Of a stretch of 64,000 nt of DNA, positions 25,968 through 34,472 are shown one piece after another. Where the stretch lies: NCBI GenBank assembly GCA_016841485.1, contig JAENZA010000001.1:1-64000 (forward strand), read 5' to 3'. The notes beneath the pieces are model-generated. The model saw only the letters and a list, made by a program, of their open reading frames with translations, searched no databases and was not told the origin of the DNA. How positions within the stretch are numbered: position 1 is the stretch's first letter; the number at the start of each line of letters is the position of its first letter. A program made the translations under genes and the position numbers. The stretch comes from Methanobacteriota archaeon. GTDB taxonomy: Archaea > Halobacteriota > Methanomicrobia > Methanomicrobiales > Methanomicrobiaceae.

Positions 25968-27484
25968 TGCCAATTGGCAGCACTCCCCCTAAATACCGGG
26001 TCAGGATTGATAATGACCGATGCATGCTCTGTGAACAGTGCATCGAAAACTGCCCCTACGGAACGTTTAGGAAAGAAGGCAACAAAATTCTGGTGAATTC
26101 ACGAGCCTGTACCGGATGTCACCGGTGCATTGCAATGTGTCCCCGCGATGCCATCGATCTCGAGGAAAAGCCGGTGGATTATCGTTCCCATCCGATATGG
26201 ACACGTGAGGCGCGAGAGGCAATATACAACCAGGCAAGAACCGGGAAAATCATTCTCGCAGGCATGGGCAATATCCTTGAAGTTCCACCAATATTCGACC
26301 GGCTACTTCTCGATGCCTGCCAGGTCACCAATCCATCCATCGATCCCCTCAGGGAGCCGATGGAGCTTCGTACCTATATCGGAAAGAAACCATCAAAAGT
26401 GGAAGTGGCAACAAAACCGAATGGCGACATCGAGCTGCTGACCCACCTTGCGCCGAATCTCAAATGTGAAACGCCCATCATGATCGGGCATATGAGCTAT
26501 GGGGCTATCTCTCTCAATGCCCAACTCTCCCTTGCACGGGGTGCAGCAGCGCAGGGAACCTTTATGGGGACAGGTGAGGGAGGCCTTCACAAGCACCTTT
26601 ACCCCTACCAGGATCATATGATCGTCCAGGTTGCCTCCGGAAGGTTTGGCGTCGACATTGATTATCTCGAACGTGGGGCCGCAATAGAGATCAAGATAGG
26701 ACAGGGGGCCAAGCCGGGTATCGGAGGACACCTGCCCGGCGAAAAAGTGGATGAAAGCGTATCCGGAACCCGTATGATACCGGTTTCAAGCGATGCCATA
26801 AGTCCCGCCCCACATCATGACATCTATTCGATTGAAGACCTCGCACAACTGGTACGGGGACTCAAAGAAGCGACCGAATGGAAAAAACCGGTCTTTGTGA
26901 AGATCGCGGCAGTCCACAATGTTGCCGCCATTGCATCGGGAATTGCCCGATCCTCAGCAGACGCAGTCGTCATTGACGGATTCCGTGGCGGGACGGGGGC
27001 AGCTCCGAGAGTATTTCGGGACCATGTGGGAATTCCCATTGAAGCTGCAGTGGCTGCGGTCGATGAAAAACTCAGACACCATGGTGTCCGTAATGAAGTT
27101 TCAGTCATTGCTTCGGGAGGCATCCGTGACAGTGCAGACGTCACCAAGACCATTGCCCTGGGGGCAGATGCCGTGTATATCGGCACCGCCGCACTGATAT
27201 CCCTCGGATGCCGGGTCTGTGGAAGCTGCTATCGCGGCCTGTGCCCCTGGGGGATAGCGACCCAGCGTCCGGATCTGGTCGCACGACTGGACCCGGACAT
27301 CATGTGGGAGAATGTATCCAACCTCATCAACGGATGGACCCTGGAGATTGCAGAACTCATGGGTGCTGCCGGCATTAACTCAATTGAAAGCCTGAGAGGA
27401 AACCGGGACCGGTTACGAGCATATATGCTTGACGAAAATCTCATGGAAGTCCTTGATGTAAAGACCGTCGGAGCAGGTGCATAG
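25967..27484 (+). CDS. glutamate synthase, FMN/ferredoxin-domain subunit (archaeal GltB)
   Basis: 505 residues. About residues 15-70 carry a 2x[4Fe-4S] ferredoxin (CMLCEQCIENC and CTGCHRCIAMC). The barrel has PIMIGHMSYGAISLNAQ, GTGEGGLHKHLYPY, KIGQGAKPGIGGHLPG, IDGFRGGTGAAPRVFRD and ASGGIRDSADVTKTIALGADAVYIGT; CRVCGSCYRGLCPWGIATQ supplies the cysteines of the 3Fe-4S site near the FMN. This subunit reduces the 2-iminoglutarate formed from 2-oxoglutarate and ammonia. A GGGAGGG Shine-Dalgarno lies inside the end of the preceding gene. The next gene begins two bases after the stop. Confidence 0.92.
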   Translation: MPIGSTPPKYRVRIDNDRCMLCEQCIENCPYGTFRKEGNKILVNSRACTGCHRCIAMCPRDAIDLEEKPVDYRSHPIWTREAREAIYNQARTGKIILAGMGNILEVPPIFDRLLLDACQVTNPSIDPLREPMELRTYIGKKPSKVEVATKPNGDIELLTHLAPNLKCETPIMIGHMSYGAISLNAQLSLARGAAAQGTFMGTGEGGLHKHLYPYQDHMIVQVASGRFGVDIDYLERGAAIEIKIGQGAKPGIGGHLPGEKVDESVSGTRMIPVSSDAISPAPHHDIYSIEDLAQLVRGLKEATEWKKPVFVKIAAVHNVAAIASGIARSSADAVVIDGFRGGTGAAPRVFRDHVGIPIEAAVAAVDEKLRHHGVRNEVSVIASGGIRDSADVTKTIALGADAVYIGTAALISLGCRVCGSCYRGLCPWGIATQRPDLVARLDPDIMWENVSNLINGWTLEIAELMGAAGINSIESLRGNRDRLRAYMLDENLMEVLDVKTVGAGA

Positions 27485-27486
27485 CG

Positions 27487-28233
27487 ATGGCAGAAAAAAT
27501 TAGCATTGATGCAGAAGGACTCCACTACACTCCTCTCAATCAGCAGATCAGGGCGGCAGTTGCTGCAGGAGCCAAAGAAATTGTCCTGGACAATGTAAAT
27601 GGACAACGCTTCATCGGAAATGGTCTCAGAGGCAAGGATGTCCGTATCACCATCAACGGCGTCCCCGGAGGAGATCTCGGTATGTTCATGTCCGGACCGA
27701 CCTGTATCGTCCATGCAAATGCCGAACATGCACCTGGCAATACCATGGACGCCGGCACCATCTATATCCATGGAAATGCCGGTGACGCAGTAGCCCATTC
27801 AATGCGTGGCGGGGAAGTCTATGTAAAGGGGAACATCGGGTACCGCGGCGGCATCCACATGAAAGAATACCAGGACAAAAAACCAGTTCTTGTCGTTGGT
27901 GGCCGGACCAGAGCGTTTCTCGGAGAATATATGGCCGGCGGCCTCCTCATTGTTCTCGGCAGAGGTTATACCTGCCCCGTTGATGAGCGCGGAATCGGTA
28001 CAGGCATTCACGGAGGAGAAATTTTTATCAGAGGAGAGGTCCCTGAAAAGCATCTGGGGATCGGGGCAACGAAAAAGCCTTTCACTGAAAAAGAACGGGA
28101 ACTGATTCGCCCGTATATTAAAAAGTACTGTATTGAATTCGGCATCGATGACCCCTCACTCTTTGAGGATGAATATGTACGGATCGGACCAGCAAGCGCA
28201 CGTCCGTTCGCCGGAAAATACACCTGGGAGTGA
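27487..28233 (+). CDS. glutamate synthase, GXGXG-domain subunit
   Basis: 248 residues with the right-handed beta-helix pattern of glutamate synthase alpha domain 3: repeated GxxxGxxG units such as RFIGNGLRGKDVRITINGVPGG, IYIHGNAGDAVAHSMRGGEVYVKGNIG and GEYMAGGLLIVLG. In complete enzymes this domain is structural and helps to hold the ammonia channel. In archaea it is a separate gene, as here. The translational coupling with the upstream and downstream genes supports one complex. Confidence 0.92.
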   Translation: MAEKISIDAEGLHYTPLNQQIRAAVAAGAKEIVLDNVNGQRFIGNGLRGKDVRITINGVPGGDLGMFMSGPTCIVHANAEHAPGNTMDAGTIYIHGNAGDAVAHSMRGGEVYVKGNIGYRGGIHMKEYQDKKPVLVVGGRTRAFLGEYMAGGLLIVLGRGYTCPVDERGIGTGIHGGEIFIRGEVPEKHLGIGATKKPFTEKERELIRPYIKKYCIEFGIDDPSLFEDEYVRIGPASARPFAGKYTWE

Positions 28234-28238
28234 TGATA

Positions 28239-29273
28239 ATGAAAAGAAAAAATTACACCAATCTCAAGAAAGAGGTCTGGGATACGGGTTTGTGTTCGGG
28301 ATGCGGTGCCTGCGTTGCGATGTGTCCGGCAGATGCAATAATCTTCAGAAAAGAGGGAGAATTTAGCGGACCGGTACATACCGGGTACTGCAAAGATGAA
28401 AATGACGGTGTTCCCTGCGGTGCTTGTTATGCCGCATGCCCGAGAACAGAAGAACAGCAAATCCATCGCATGGCCACAACAGGCGTTGGCAGATATCTTC
28501 GGATTCTGTCAGCACGGTCAGGGTTTGAGGTCCAAAAGCGCCAGAGCGGCGGTGCGGTAACGGCCATCCTGGCATCCGCTCTTGAGGAGGGGACCATTGA
28601 CTGCATCGTAACTATTGCTGCGGACCCCTGGACGCACGAACCCGCCGCCGTACTTATTACGGACAGAGAAGCCCTTATCGCCAAAGCAGGAAGCCGGTAT
28701 GCATGGTGGGTCCCGCTGCTTTCTGCACTGAAAACAGCAGTGGTGACGCAAAAGAAAGAAAAGTTAGCCATTATAGGGGTTCCCTGTGCCATTTCAGCAG
28801 CACGAATCATACAATCATCAGAACATCCTTTTCTGAAACCGTACGGACGTGCAATACGACTGACAATCGGCCTCTTCTGTACAGAAACATTCGATTATGA
28901 AAAGCTGATAAAAGGAAAAATTCAAAGTGAGATCGGCATCGAATCCTGGGATATCGATCGCCTGGATGTCAGAGGCAAACTCATTTTGACACAGCACAAT
29001 GGCGCAAAAACTGAAATTCCACTTACCGAACTCCAGGACTGCGTACGTCCGGGCTGTCATGTCTGCGGAGATCTGACTGCCGCGGATGCCGATATCTCGG
29101 CAGGAGCAATCGGAAGCGGGGAGGGATGTACGACCCTCCTGATACGAACACCTACCGGTGACGGTTTTGTGGACCATGCCGTTGAACGCGGCGCACTTCT
29201 CATTGAAGGAGAAACAAATCTGAAGATCATCGAACGGTTAGCAGGCGACAAGGCCAAACGCCTTGAAAAGTAA
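28239..29273 (+). CDS. FrhB-family F420-binding iron-sulfur subunit of the glutamate synthase operon
   Basis: 344 residues. An N-terminal ferredoxin-like part (CSGCGACVAMC and the later CGACYAACPR) precedes the FrhB/FpoF-type domain, with QSGGAVTAILASALEEG, AGSRYAW, IGVPCAISAARI and the GLFCTETFDYEKLI, RPGCHVCGDLTA segments. FrhB-family proteins bind FAD and iron-sulfur clusters and oxidise F420H2. Its place as fourth gene of the operon suggests that it passes electrons from F420H2 to the GltB-type ferredoxin and so replaces the NADPH-linked GltD. The stop of the previous gene overlaps an earlier ATG; the ATG at 28239 has GGAG eight bases upstream. Confidence 0.88.
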   Translation: MKRKNYTNLKKEVWDTGLCSGCGACVAMCPADAIIFRKEGEFSGPVHTGYCKDENDGVPCGACYAACPRTEEQQIHRMATTGVGRYLRILSARSGFEVQKRQSGGAVTAILASALEEGTIDCIVTIAADPWTHEPAAVLITDREALIAKAGSRYAWWVPLLSALKTAVVTQKKEKLAIIGVPCAISAARIIQSSEHPFLKPYGRAIRLTIGLFCTETFDYEKLIKGKIQSEIGIESWDIDRLDVRGKLILTQHNGAKTEIPLTELQDCVRPGCHVCGDLTAADADISAGAIGSGEGCTTLLIRTPTGDGFVDHAVERGALLIEGETNLKIIERLAGDKAKRLEK

Positions 29274-29389
29274 TTTTCCCCGTAAGGCCCAACTTCCGGC
29301 TTTTCGAAAGAATATCTTTTTCTTTTTCTGAGTGTGACGTAAGACTACTGCAATAGAATACCCCATCTTTTAAGGATTGTGACGACATT

Positions 29390-30133
29390 ATGACCCAGCT
29401 GAAATTTATCAACCACCTCATCGACGAATATGCCCTGCAGGTATCCTACGATCCTTACCATGACGAGGGGGAGGTCATATTCAACCTCACTATGATAAAA
29501 GAGGATGATCTGGATGCGGCACGACTGATCATGAAAGAAGCATACGCAGCAGGCGTATGTGTGAGCAACCGGGTAAAATTCGCTCTTTCAGGTGAACGGA
29601 TCGGGGATTTTGCAATCCCTGCCGGCCATATTGGAGTAGTAACGATGTGCAGCATCACCGTCGATGCCATCCTTCTTCGCCAGGGGATTCCCCTGAACCC
29701 GATTGGGGGAGGCCTCGTGGAAATAAGAGATAATGTACCTAAACGTTTTACGACGATGATAAAATACGATTCCACAACGATTGATCCGACACAGGTCATG
29801 ATCGATCAGGGAACCACCCACATCACCGATGTCATCATGACCGGTACGGGCAGTATCCTTGCAAATATCAGGGAGTGCCATATGGAGGCGGAAACACTCC
29901 TTTTTAATACACTTGAAGATCTGACCAAAGCAGGAATCACCGGTGTGCTGGAAGTAGGCAATCCTAATTCCCCTCTTCTCGGTGTCCCGATTACAACGAA
30001 TTACCTCGGTCTTGCGATGATTGGCGGAACAAACCCGATCGCGGCGTTTATTGAATCGGGAAGATGGGCCGACACAAAAGCGATGAAGGGCCTGATGGAT
30101 GTTGCCCATTTTGAAACAATGGAAACCATCTGA
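29390..30133 (+). CDS. NrpR-like nitrogen regulator lacking a DNA-binding domain
   Basis: 247 residues of a single NrpR (DUF128) effector domain with GHIGVVTMCSITVDAILLRQG, GTTIDPT-type sequence (STTIDPTQVMIDQG) and MTGTGSILANIRECH. There is no N-terminal winged helix. In Methanosarcina a two-protein NrpR system is known in which one partner supplies DNA binding and the other contacts the transcription machinery; this protein probably plays the non-DNA-binding role. 2-Oxoglutarate is the known inducer of the family. It follows the glutamate synthase operon by 116 bases and is convergent with the HTH-containing NrpR. Confidence 0.85.
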   Translation: MTQLKFINHLIDEYALQVSYDPYHDEGEVIFNLTMIKEDDLDAARLIMKEAYAAGVCVSNRVKFALSGERIGDFAIPAGHIGVVTMCSITVDAILLRQGIPLNPIGGGLVEIRDNVPKRFTTMIKYDSTTIDPTQVMIDQGTTHITDVIMTGTGSILANIRECHMEAETLLFNTLEDLTKAGITGVLEVGNPNSPLLGVPITTNYLGLAMIGGTNPIAAFIESGRWADTKAMKGLMDVAHFETMETI

Positions 30134-30145
30134 TTGTATCAGATC

Positions 30146-31099
30146 TTAGTCATTCAGGAATCTGGCAAACGGGATTATTCCAGCCCCTATTTCTGTATAA
30201 ATGGGGTATCCCTTTTCTACCGCATTTGCCACAAGATTCATGCCGCTGTAAAAAACAATTGAAAGCCGGTACGGATCCGGCCTGAGATTAAATAGACCAT
30301 TCCCTATCCCTACCGGACGGACGAAACCGCATTTTACCATATGCTCAACGCACTCTTCTACCCGGCTCTTTGCCTTGTTTGTCACTTCACGGACATTGGC
30401 CAGAGCAATTCCCGTCCCAGTTGTCGCTACCTGATGGATACTGGTGAGTCCCGCATTGATGAACAGCGGAAGAGGATCGACCGTCGTCCCCTTATACCCG
30501 ATAAGGTCGACGAATCCCACCGGCTTTGAATCAATGACTGAAAATCTGCCGCCATATACCACATTCACTGCAATACCATGATTTTGGAGTACTCCGTCCA
30601 TTGTGATCGAACATGCACTCATAAACCCGGCATGACCCTCAGGAAGACGCGGGTCCTGATCGGTAATACAATATCCTTTATAAAAGGTGTAGCCCCCTTC
30701 AATGACTTCGTCGAAGGCACGTGCCACATCATCAACATATTCATATGGAACCACCGTAAGATTGTATCCGATATCCCCGGTTGCCGTTTCGGGATTAAAT
30801 GTGACATTAAAGGCCAGTTTCTCTAATTTTGAGATGACATATCCCATCCGGTCATCTATGAGGGCCAGATTTGCCTCAGCGACACCTTCATCTGTGAGAA
30901 TTCTCCCTTTATTTCCTATTTTATGGGTAAATCCCTGTTCATCCAGATACTGAAGATAATACTGAACAGCACGATCGGTTAACAGGAATCCACGTTCCGC
31001 CAATAGCTCACTAAGGCGCTTCGCCCCTATTGGCTCCTGATGCTCTGAGAGAATGCGAAGAATTTCCACACATTTCCTCTCTGAACGAATAAAACTCAT
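30146..31099 (-). CDS. nrpR: NrpR, nitrogen regulatory repressor with winged helix
   Basis: 317 residues. Residues 1-70 are a winged helix (RKCVEILRILSEHQEPIGAK, LTDRAVQYYLQYLDEQGF), followed by one NrpR effector domain with GHAGFMSACSITMDGVL, GTTVDPLPLFINAGLTSI and TTGTGIALANVREV. NrpR represses nif, glnA and amt-glnK genes at inverted-repeat operators when 2-oxoglutarate is low. It is surrounded by genes of exactly that regulon. Convergent with the DUF128-only protein (12 bases between stops). Confidence 0.9.
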   Translation of the reverse strand: MSFIRSERKCVEILRILSEHQEPIGAKRLSELLAERGFLLTDRAVQYYLQYLDEQGFTHKIGNKGRILTDEGVAEANLALIDDRMGYVISKLEKLAFNVTFNPETATGDIGYNLTVVPYEYVDDVARAFDEVIEGGYTFYKGYCITDQDPRLPEGHAGFMSACSITMDGVLQNHGIAVNVVYGGRFSVIDSKPVGFVDLIGYKGTTVDPLPLFINAGLTSIHQVATTGTGIALANVREVTNKAKSRVEECVEHMVKCGFVRPVGIGNGLFNLRPDPYRLSIVFYSGMNLVANAVEKGYPIYTEIGAGIIPFARFLND

Positions 31100-31285
31100 C
31101 GCTTACAATACCCCCCCATCGAGCAGTATGGAACATTCTCCACAAAAGACGGTGGCAGGAAAGAGAGGAATAATGATTGGTATTTTTCTTTCTGCACCCG
31201 GGATCAGAGAACTCATCCACGTATGTTATCTGGATGATAGGTAATAATCAATGTTATTCCCTCTGCCAAAGAATTGGGTGATTTA

Positions 31286-31323
31286 CTTAAAAAATAAAAA
31301 AAAGGGTGGTTACTCTTTTAACC
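31286..31323 (-). terminator. hairpin plus T-run terminator of amt-glnK
   Basis: On the minus strand, directly after the glnK stop, ggtta-aaagag-taacc (31323-31308) forms a 5-base stem and is followed by CCC and a run TTTTTTTTATTTTTT (31303-31286). The long T-tract alone would terminate archaeal transcription; the hairpin strengthens the call. Confidence 0.7.
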
Positions 31324-31325
31324 GG

Positions 31326-31640
31326 TCATGTCCGGACCGGATAGATCCCTTCAACAGGAATAATAAAGATCTTTCCGTCTCCTGCCTCACCGGTATACGC
31401 CGCCTTCTGCAGTATGGTAACAATCTTTCCTGCGGATTCATCCTCTATAACCAGTTCCAGTTTTACCTTGGGGATGAGATCCACGTTTACCTTCTTGCCG
31501 CGAAACTGGAGAGAGATCCCCCTCTGAGCACCCCTGCCGCGGACCTCAGTCACCGTCATTGCATAAAATCCGGCTTCATCAAGTGCTGTCTTGGCATCTT
31601 CGAGTTTTTCCGGACGGATGATTGCTTCAACCTTCTTCAT
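31326..31640 (-). CDS. glnK: P-II family nitrogen regulatory protein
   Basis: 104 residues starting MKKVEAIIRPEKLEDA, the canonical P-II N-terminus; GTG and ATG codons up to three codons upstream are possible. The T-loop reads RGRGAQRGISLQFRGKKVNVD: the uridylylated tyrosine of bacterial GlnB/GlnK (in the YRG..Y region) is missing, as in many archaea, so control should rest on ATP, ADP and 2-oxoglutarate binding. GEAGDGKIFIIPVE is the C-loop signature. It follows amt by 12 bases and should plug the ammonium channel when nitrogen is ample. Confidence 0.95.
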   Translation of the reverse strand: MKKVEAIIRPEKLEDAKTALDEAGFYAMTVTEVRGRGAQRGISLQFRGKKVNVDLIPKVKLELVIEDESAGKIVTILQKAAYTGEAGDGKIFIIPVEGIYPVRT

Positions 31641-31652
31641 TTTCATCACTCA

Positions 31653-32849
31653 TCAAGCATCAAGACTCTCCCCATGTTGCGAGAGGTCAAGACCAACGTA
31701 TTCTTCATTCTCTGCTACACGTAGACCCATCGTGAGGTCAACAACCTTTGCTATGACGAAGGTCACGACAAATGCGTAGCCCATCGCCACGACGGCGTCA
31801 AGCACCTGTATGAGGAACTGATCAACATTTCCGTAAAGAAGACCGTCGACACCGCCAATGACGGCCACAGCGAAGATGCCGGTCGCAAGTGCTCCGAAGA
31901 ATCCTCCTACCCCGTGAATGGCCCAGGCATCGAGCGATTCATCCAGACCCCTGCGCTGACGCCACAGGAGTGCCCGGTAACAGATCAACCCGGCAATTGC
32001 ACCGATCACAATCGCTGCAGGCATGTCGACGAATCCTGCAGCTGGGGTAATTGCTACAAGACCCGCGATTCCTCCGGATACTAAACCGAGTGTTGACGGC
32101 TTACCATTGATCCAGGATGCGCCCATCCAGGCCAGCGCACCGGCGGCGGCCGCGGTGTTGGTGACAAGGAAGGCATTTGCTGCAATGGCATCGGCGGCAA
32201 GTTCACTCCCTGCGTTAAAGCCAAACCATCCGAACCACAGGAGCGCAGCACCAAGGAGGGTGAGCGGAATGTTGGATGGTTCCATTGCATACTTCCCGAA
32301 TCCCTTCCGTGCGCCAAGCACCAGGGCGAGGGCAAGGGCACCAAAACCGGAGCTTATGTGAACAACCGTGCCTCCGGCAAAGTCAAGAGCACCTAACTGG
32401 GAGGCCCAGTCGCCGCCCCATGCCCAATGAGCCAGTGGATCATAGACGAGGGTCGTCCACAGGAGGGCAAAGACGATGAAGGCACTCAGCTTAATACGTC
32501 CGGCACCGCCGGAAGTAATAATTGCAACGGTAAGCGCTGCAAACACCAGCTGGAACACTACAAAGAGCAGATCAGGAATTCCTTCTCCTCCAAGGCCCAC
32601 TCCGTTGAGCAGTGCATAGTCCAGTCCACCGATAAATCCACCGATGTCAGGGCCGAATGCCAGGCTGTACCCAAAGAGAACCCACTGGATACTGACCACG
32701 GCGAACGCAACGAAGGCCATCCCAATCATAGAGATAATGTTCTTTTTTGGGACCATCCCCCCGTAGAATAATCCTACGCCGGGAGTCATGAGCATGACCA
32801 ACGCTGTACAGATAATGATAAAAGCGGTATCTCCGCTGTCAATAGGCAT
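31653..32849 (-). CDS. amt: ammonium transporter
   Basis: 398 residues with eleven membrane helices. The entrance [20 protein letters not shown], the first pore histidine in [14 protein letters not shown] and the second in [13 protein letters not shown] are diagnostic for Amt/Rh. It brings ammonium into the cell. Cotranscribed with glnK, here in the order amt-glnK. A GGTG element lies six bases before the ATG, and a TATA box is found 30-42 bases upstream. Confidence 0.95.
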   Translation of the reverse strand: MPIDSGDTAFIIICTALVMLMTPGVGLFYGGMVPKKNIISMIGMAFVAFAVVSIQWVLFGYSLAFGPDIGGFIGGLDYALLNGVGLGGEGIPDLLFVVFQLVFAALTVAIITSGGAGRIKLSAFIVFALLWTTLVYDPLAHWAWGGDWASQLGALDFAGGTVVHISSGFGALALALVLGARKGFGKYAMEPSNIPLTLLGAALLWFGWFGFNAGSELAADAIAANAFLVTNTAAAAGALAWMGASWINGKPSTLGLVSGGIAGLVAITPAAGFVDMPAAIVIGAIAGLICYRALLWRQRRGLDESLDAWAIHGVGGFFGALATGIFAVAVIGGVDGLLYGNVDQFLIQVLDAVVAMGYAFVVTFVIAKVVDLTMGLRVAENEEYVGLDLSQHGESLDA

Positions 32850-32878
32850 AAATCACACCATTCTTAAGTTATAACACC

Positions 32879-32906
32879 GATATAATCCTTGGAATTCTCG
32901 AACCCA
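32879..32906 (-). promoter_or_regulatory. promoter region of amt-glnK
   Basis: On the minus strand GGATTATATCGG (32891-32880) is a TATA-like box about 36 bases before the amt ATG. Just upstream GGTTCGAGAATTCC (32905-32892) has the GG-N-N-six-TTCC form of an imperfect NrpR operator. The match is partial, so this is a candidate only. Confidence 0.45.
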
Positions 32907-32967
32907 TTCATTTTATGAGAATGTCCATGGGGAGGAGAGGGTGTGTCTCCTCCCACAGATTTTCATT

Positions 32968-34302
32968 TCAGAACCTTGAGAGGTACTGCTCTACTTCCCA
33001 CGGATGGACGGCTGTGCGGAACGAGTCCCATTCCATCTTAGCGATACTGTTGAGACCTTCCACAACATGACCTCCAAGCGTTTCACAGATGAGCGAATCT
33101 TCCAGAAGACACTTGTTTGCAGTAAACAGATCTCCCGGAAGTGTCTCAATGTGAGCCTGTTTGCGCTCTTCATCGGTCATGGCGAAGATGTTCTTGTCCG
33201 CGCTTGCCGGCGGTTCCATCTCTTTCTTTATACCTTCCAGACCAGCAGCGAGAATTGCCGCAAACGTCAGATATGGGTTACAGGTAGGATCCGGACTTCG
33301 TACTTCAACACGGGTAGAATTCCCACGAGGGGCCGGAACCCTGATAAGAGCGGTACGATTACTGCCACTCCAGCTCACATAGACCGGGGCTTCATATCCC
33401 GGTACCAGCCTTTTATACGAATTAACCGTCGGATTGGCAAGGCGGGTAATGGCCTTGATATGCTCAAGCACACCGGCAATAAAATGCATGGATGTCCGGG
33501 AGAGCTGCATCGGCGCTTCAGGGTCATAGAACGCGTTCTTTCCGTCCTTGAAGAGGGAAGCGTTGATATGCATTCCGTTTCCGTTGATCCCGTAAACCGG
33601 TTTTGCCATGAATGTTGCATGAAGACCGTTCATAAGGGCAATTGATTTCGTTGCAAACTTGAATGTCAGCACGTTGTCTGCCGTCGTGAGAGCATCACCG
33701 TACTTGAAATCAATTTCATGCTGACTCTCTGCGACTTCATGATGTGATGCCTCAATTTCAAAGCCCATGTTGGTGAGGGCACCGATAATCTGAGCCCTGA
33801 CGTCTTCGGCGAGGTCCGTCGGAGAAAGATCGAAATACCCGCCCAGGTCTTGGAACCCCGTTGTGGGCATCCCCTGTTCGTCTCTCTTAAAGAGGAAGAA
33901 TTCCATCTCAGGTCCGGTATTGAATTCATACCCCATAGAGGCGGCCTCATTGATCACTGTTTTCAGCACATGCCGCGGATCACCTGCAAACGGAGTACCA
34001 TCCGGAAGATAGACATCACAGATGAACCGTGCAACCTTTGAATCAACAGGCCTCCAGGGAAGGATCCTGTAGGTATTCAGATCGGGTTTCAGAACCATAT
34101 CAGATTCTTCAATCCGTGCAAATCCCTCAATGGAAGAGCCGTCAAAGCCAATTCCATTGGTAAGTGCTTTCTCTGCCTGAGTCACGGGGATTGACACATT
34201 CTTTGGCAACCCCTGGATATCAGAAAACTGAAGCCTGATAAACTTGATGTTGTCAGCTTCGATCTTCTCTAGCATTTTTGTGACATCAGATGTCTCTGCC
34301 AT
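32968..34302 (-). CDS. glnA: glutamine synthetase, type I
   Basis: 444 residues, the normal GSI length. Motifs in order: FIRLQFSDIQG, GIGFDGSSIEGFARIEESD (Mg/glutamate site), [28 protein letters not shown] (ATP site), GYEAPVYVSWSGSNRTALIRVP and NPYLTFAAILAAGLEGI. The position of the adenylylated Tyr of GSI-beta is Phe here (SADKNIFAMT), so the enzyme is GSI-alpha type and not adenylylated. It joins ammonia to glutamate with ATP. No Shine-Dalgarno precedes the ATG, and a TATA box 22-35 bases upstream implies a leaderless mRNA. A broken second copy is at 24236-24823. Confidence 0.97.
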   Translation of the reverse strand: MAETSDVTKMLEKIEADNIKFIRLQFSDIQGLPKNVSIPVTQAEKALTNGIGFDGSSIEGFARIEESDMVLKPDLNTYRILPWRPVDSKVARFICDVYLPDGTPFAGDPRHVLKTVINEAASMGYEFNTGPEMEFFLFKRDEQGMPTTGFQDLGGYFDLSPTDLAEDVRAQIIGALTNMGFEIEASHHEVAESQHEIDFKYGDALTTADNVLTFKFATKSIALMNGLHATFMAKPVYGINGNGMHINASLFKDGKNAFYDPEAPMQLSRTSMHFIAGVLEHIKAITRLANPTVNSYKRLVPGYEAPVYVSWSGSNRTALIRVPAPRGNSTRVEVRSPDPTCNPYLTFAAILAAGLEGIKKEMEPPASADKNIFAMTDEERKQAHIETLPGDLFTANKCLLEDSLICETLGGHVVEGLNSIAKMEWDSFRTAVHPWEVEQYLSRF

Positions 34303-34320
34303 GAGTATTCATATACACAC

Positions 34321-34337
34321 GGAGTATTTATATTTGG
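34321..34337 (-). promoter_or_regulatory. TATA box of glnA
   Basis: On the minus strand CCAAATATAAATACTCC is a near-perfect archaeal TATA box centred about 28 bases before the glnA ATG, consistent with leaderless transcription. A possible half-site tggaatc (34349-34355) lies upstream; no full NrpR operator is evident. Confidence 0.6.
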
Positions 34338-34472
34338 CCCCGCAGCTATGGAATCGCCCCCATAAACTATATAGAAATACATATTAATATTGTGAGCCAC
34401 AATAGTTTTATTCGTCCCTTAAAAAATGAAATAAAAGAGAAATTCAATCGGAAAACGGCAGATATCTTCGGA

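Noticed and set aside
24993-25973. Long minus-strand frame opposite glutamate synthase amidotransferase
   Set aside because: It mirrors codon structure of the real gene and has no recognisable domains.
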